Positions 63,285-64,000 of a stretch of DNA of 64,000 nt are shown in pieces. The stretch spans positions 124,001 to 188,000 of the forward strand of contig CAWDUP010000001.1 of the NCBI GenBank assembly GCA_963805505.1, in the 5' to 3' direction. The DNA comes from JANPBY01 sp963805505. GTDB lineage: Bacteria; Actinomycetota; Actinomycetes; DATJPE01. Numbering within the stretch: the stretch's first letter is position 1; the number at the start of each line of letters is the position of its first letter. The notes under the pieces were generated by a model. It ran no database searches. It was not told where the DNA came from and saw only the letters and a program-made list of their open reading frames with translations. The translations under genes and the position numbers were made by a program.

Positions 63285-64000
63285 ATGCACGTGCCACGCC
63301 CCGTTGTCGTTGCTGTATCCGCAGTCGCGCTCGTCGGCCTAGTGCCGAGCGCCGCGCATGCCGCGCCCGGCTCGGCACAACTCCAAGCAGTTACCGGGAC
63401 CGTCACGGCGATGTATGAGATGAATGAACCTTCGGGCGCTTCGGTCATGCACGACACCAGCGGCAACGGACTGGATGGAGTGATCGATCCGAGCGGAGTT
63501 CAGTCGGGGGCCACGTTTGACGGGGCCACCGGCTACAACTGGGTACGGCGCCCTCCGACAACGCCCCCAGCCTCGCCGGAGCGGGTGATCCAGGTGCCGG
63601 ACAACATCAACTTGGAGCCCGGTGACCAGGACTTCACCCTGGAGATTCGCTACCGCACCAAGGAGAAGTTCGGAAACATCATTCAAAAGGGGCAGGCGCA
63701 GTCCAAGGGCGGGCAGTGGAAGATTCAAAACCCCAAGGGCATCCCGTCGTGCTTGTTCAAGGGCTCCAACGGACGAGTAGCAACCGGGGCCAAGACGCCA
63801 CTGAACGACAACCAGTGGCACACCCTCACGTGCGTCCTCACCTCCAGCTCGGTGACGATGTATGTCGACGGAGTCCAGCGCAACAAGAAGAATGGAAGCG
63901 CCGGAACGGTCGACAACAAGATGCCGGTGACGATCGGCGGCAAGATCGACTGTGATCAGATCAAGGTCACGTGCGACTACTTCAGCGGGCAGATCGACTA
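63285..64000 (+). CDS. Secreted LamG/concanavalin-like domain protein (3' partial)
   Basis: The frame is open to the right edge; 238 codons are visible. A signal peptide (basic start, hydrophobic core VVVAVSAVALVGLVP, cleavage after AHA at residue 26) predicts export. The mature part has the LamG/concanavalin pattern: YEMNEPSGASVMHDTSGNGL, FDGATGYN, FTLEIRYRTKEKFGNIIQKG, NQWHTLTCVLTSSSVTMYVDG and VTIGGKIDC. Four Cys in the visible part may form disulfides. Such domains bind carbohydrate or surface ligands; no catalytic residues are identified. The rest lies outside the window. Confidence 0.8.
   Translation, partial: MHVPRPVVVAVSAVALVGLVPSAAHAAPGSAQLQAVTGTVTAMYEMNEPSGASVMHDTSGNGLDGVIDPSGVQSGATFDGATGYNWVRRPPTTPPASPERVIQVPDNINLEPGDQDFTLEIRYRTKEKFGNIIQKGQAQSKGGQWKIQNPKGIPSCLFKGSNGRVATGAKTPLNDNQWHTLTCVLTSSSVTMYVDGVQRNKKNGSAGTVDNKMPVTIGGKIDCDQIKVTCDYFSGQID

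Overview
The window is chromosomal DNA from a high-GC Gram-positive bacterium (Actinomycetota). The indications are strong GC bias at third codon positions, many GTG starts, the mismatch endonuclease NucS, a full GlgE alpha-glucan pathway, an ATP synthase delta subunit of 271 aa, and a block order (atp operon, cobalamin adenosyltransferase, murA, nucS, methylmalonyl-CoA epimerase, thiolase, thioredoxin, glgB/glgE/glgP) that I recall as shared with Mycobacterium and Streptomyces. Subunits b and delta are separate genes, which argues against a mycobacterium. A Nocardioides-like or Streptomyces-like organism is likely, but the genus is inference. I see no rRNA, tRNA, CRISPR array, insertion sequence, phage gene or riboswitch. 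The longest stretch without a gene is about 230 bp.

Layout. 1-6.9 kb: F-type ATP synthase operon atpB(partial)-E-F-H-A-G-D-C. 6.9-12.3 kb: cobalamin adenosyltransferase, murA, 3-hydroxybutyryl-CoA dehydrogenase, a STAS protein and ethylmalonyl-CoA mutase (meaA). 12.3-19 kb: ABC-2 exporter, nucS, GMC oxidoreductase, two tandem Nudix hydrolases, aldehyde dehydrogenase. 19.1-23.5 kb: operon of a double-domain hydroxyacyl-CoA dehydrogenase, a small Cys-rich protein, two alpha/beta hydrolases and an SDR. 23.5-29.9 kb: epimerase-like protein, AI-2E-type permease, then epimerase-ccr divergent from thiolase-meaB. 29.9-34.5 kb: flippase-like protein, Cys-free Rrf2 regulator and a sulfonate/taurine-type ABC importer. 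34.6-41.1 kb: FtsX-type exporter with two ATPases, then an IcmA-type acyl-CoA mutase. 41.1-43 kb: thioredoxin-TPR protein and homocysteine S-methyltransferase. 43.2-55.4 kb: alpha-glucan region (glgE-treS-mak-glgB opposite glgP, plus glgX). 55.5-59.4 kb: crotonase, methyltransferase, acyltransferase, racemase and hemerythrin genes. 59.4-63.1 kb: GT4-GH57-methyltransferase cluster. The right edge cuts a secreted LamG-like protein.

Two metabolic themes dominate. First, C2/C4 acyl-CoA metabolism: thiolase, hydroxybutyryl-CoA dehydrogenase (two genes), crotonase, crotonyl-CoA carboxylase/reductase, ethylmalonyl-CoA mutase, epimerase, MeaB chaperone and the adenosyltransferase that makes coenzyme B12. 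Together these form the front half of the ethylmalonyl-CoA pathway; the later steps (methylsuccinyl-CoA dehydrogenase, mesaconyl-CoA hydratase, lyase) are not here. Second, alpha-glucan metabolism by the GlgE route, with a separate cluster like the one that makes methylglucose lipopolysaccharide in mycobacteria.

Other observations: glgB and glgX each carry an apparent +1 frameshift; MurA has Asp instead of the catalytic Cys; the STAS protein lacks the phosphorylatable Ser; at least 14 genes have a TANNNT box 6-8 nt ahead of the start codon, the arrangement expected for leaderless mRNAs; and there are well-formed palindromes in the epimerase/thiolase, importer and glgE/glgP control regions.
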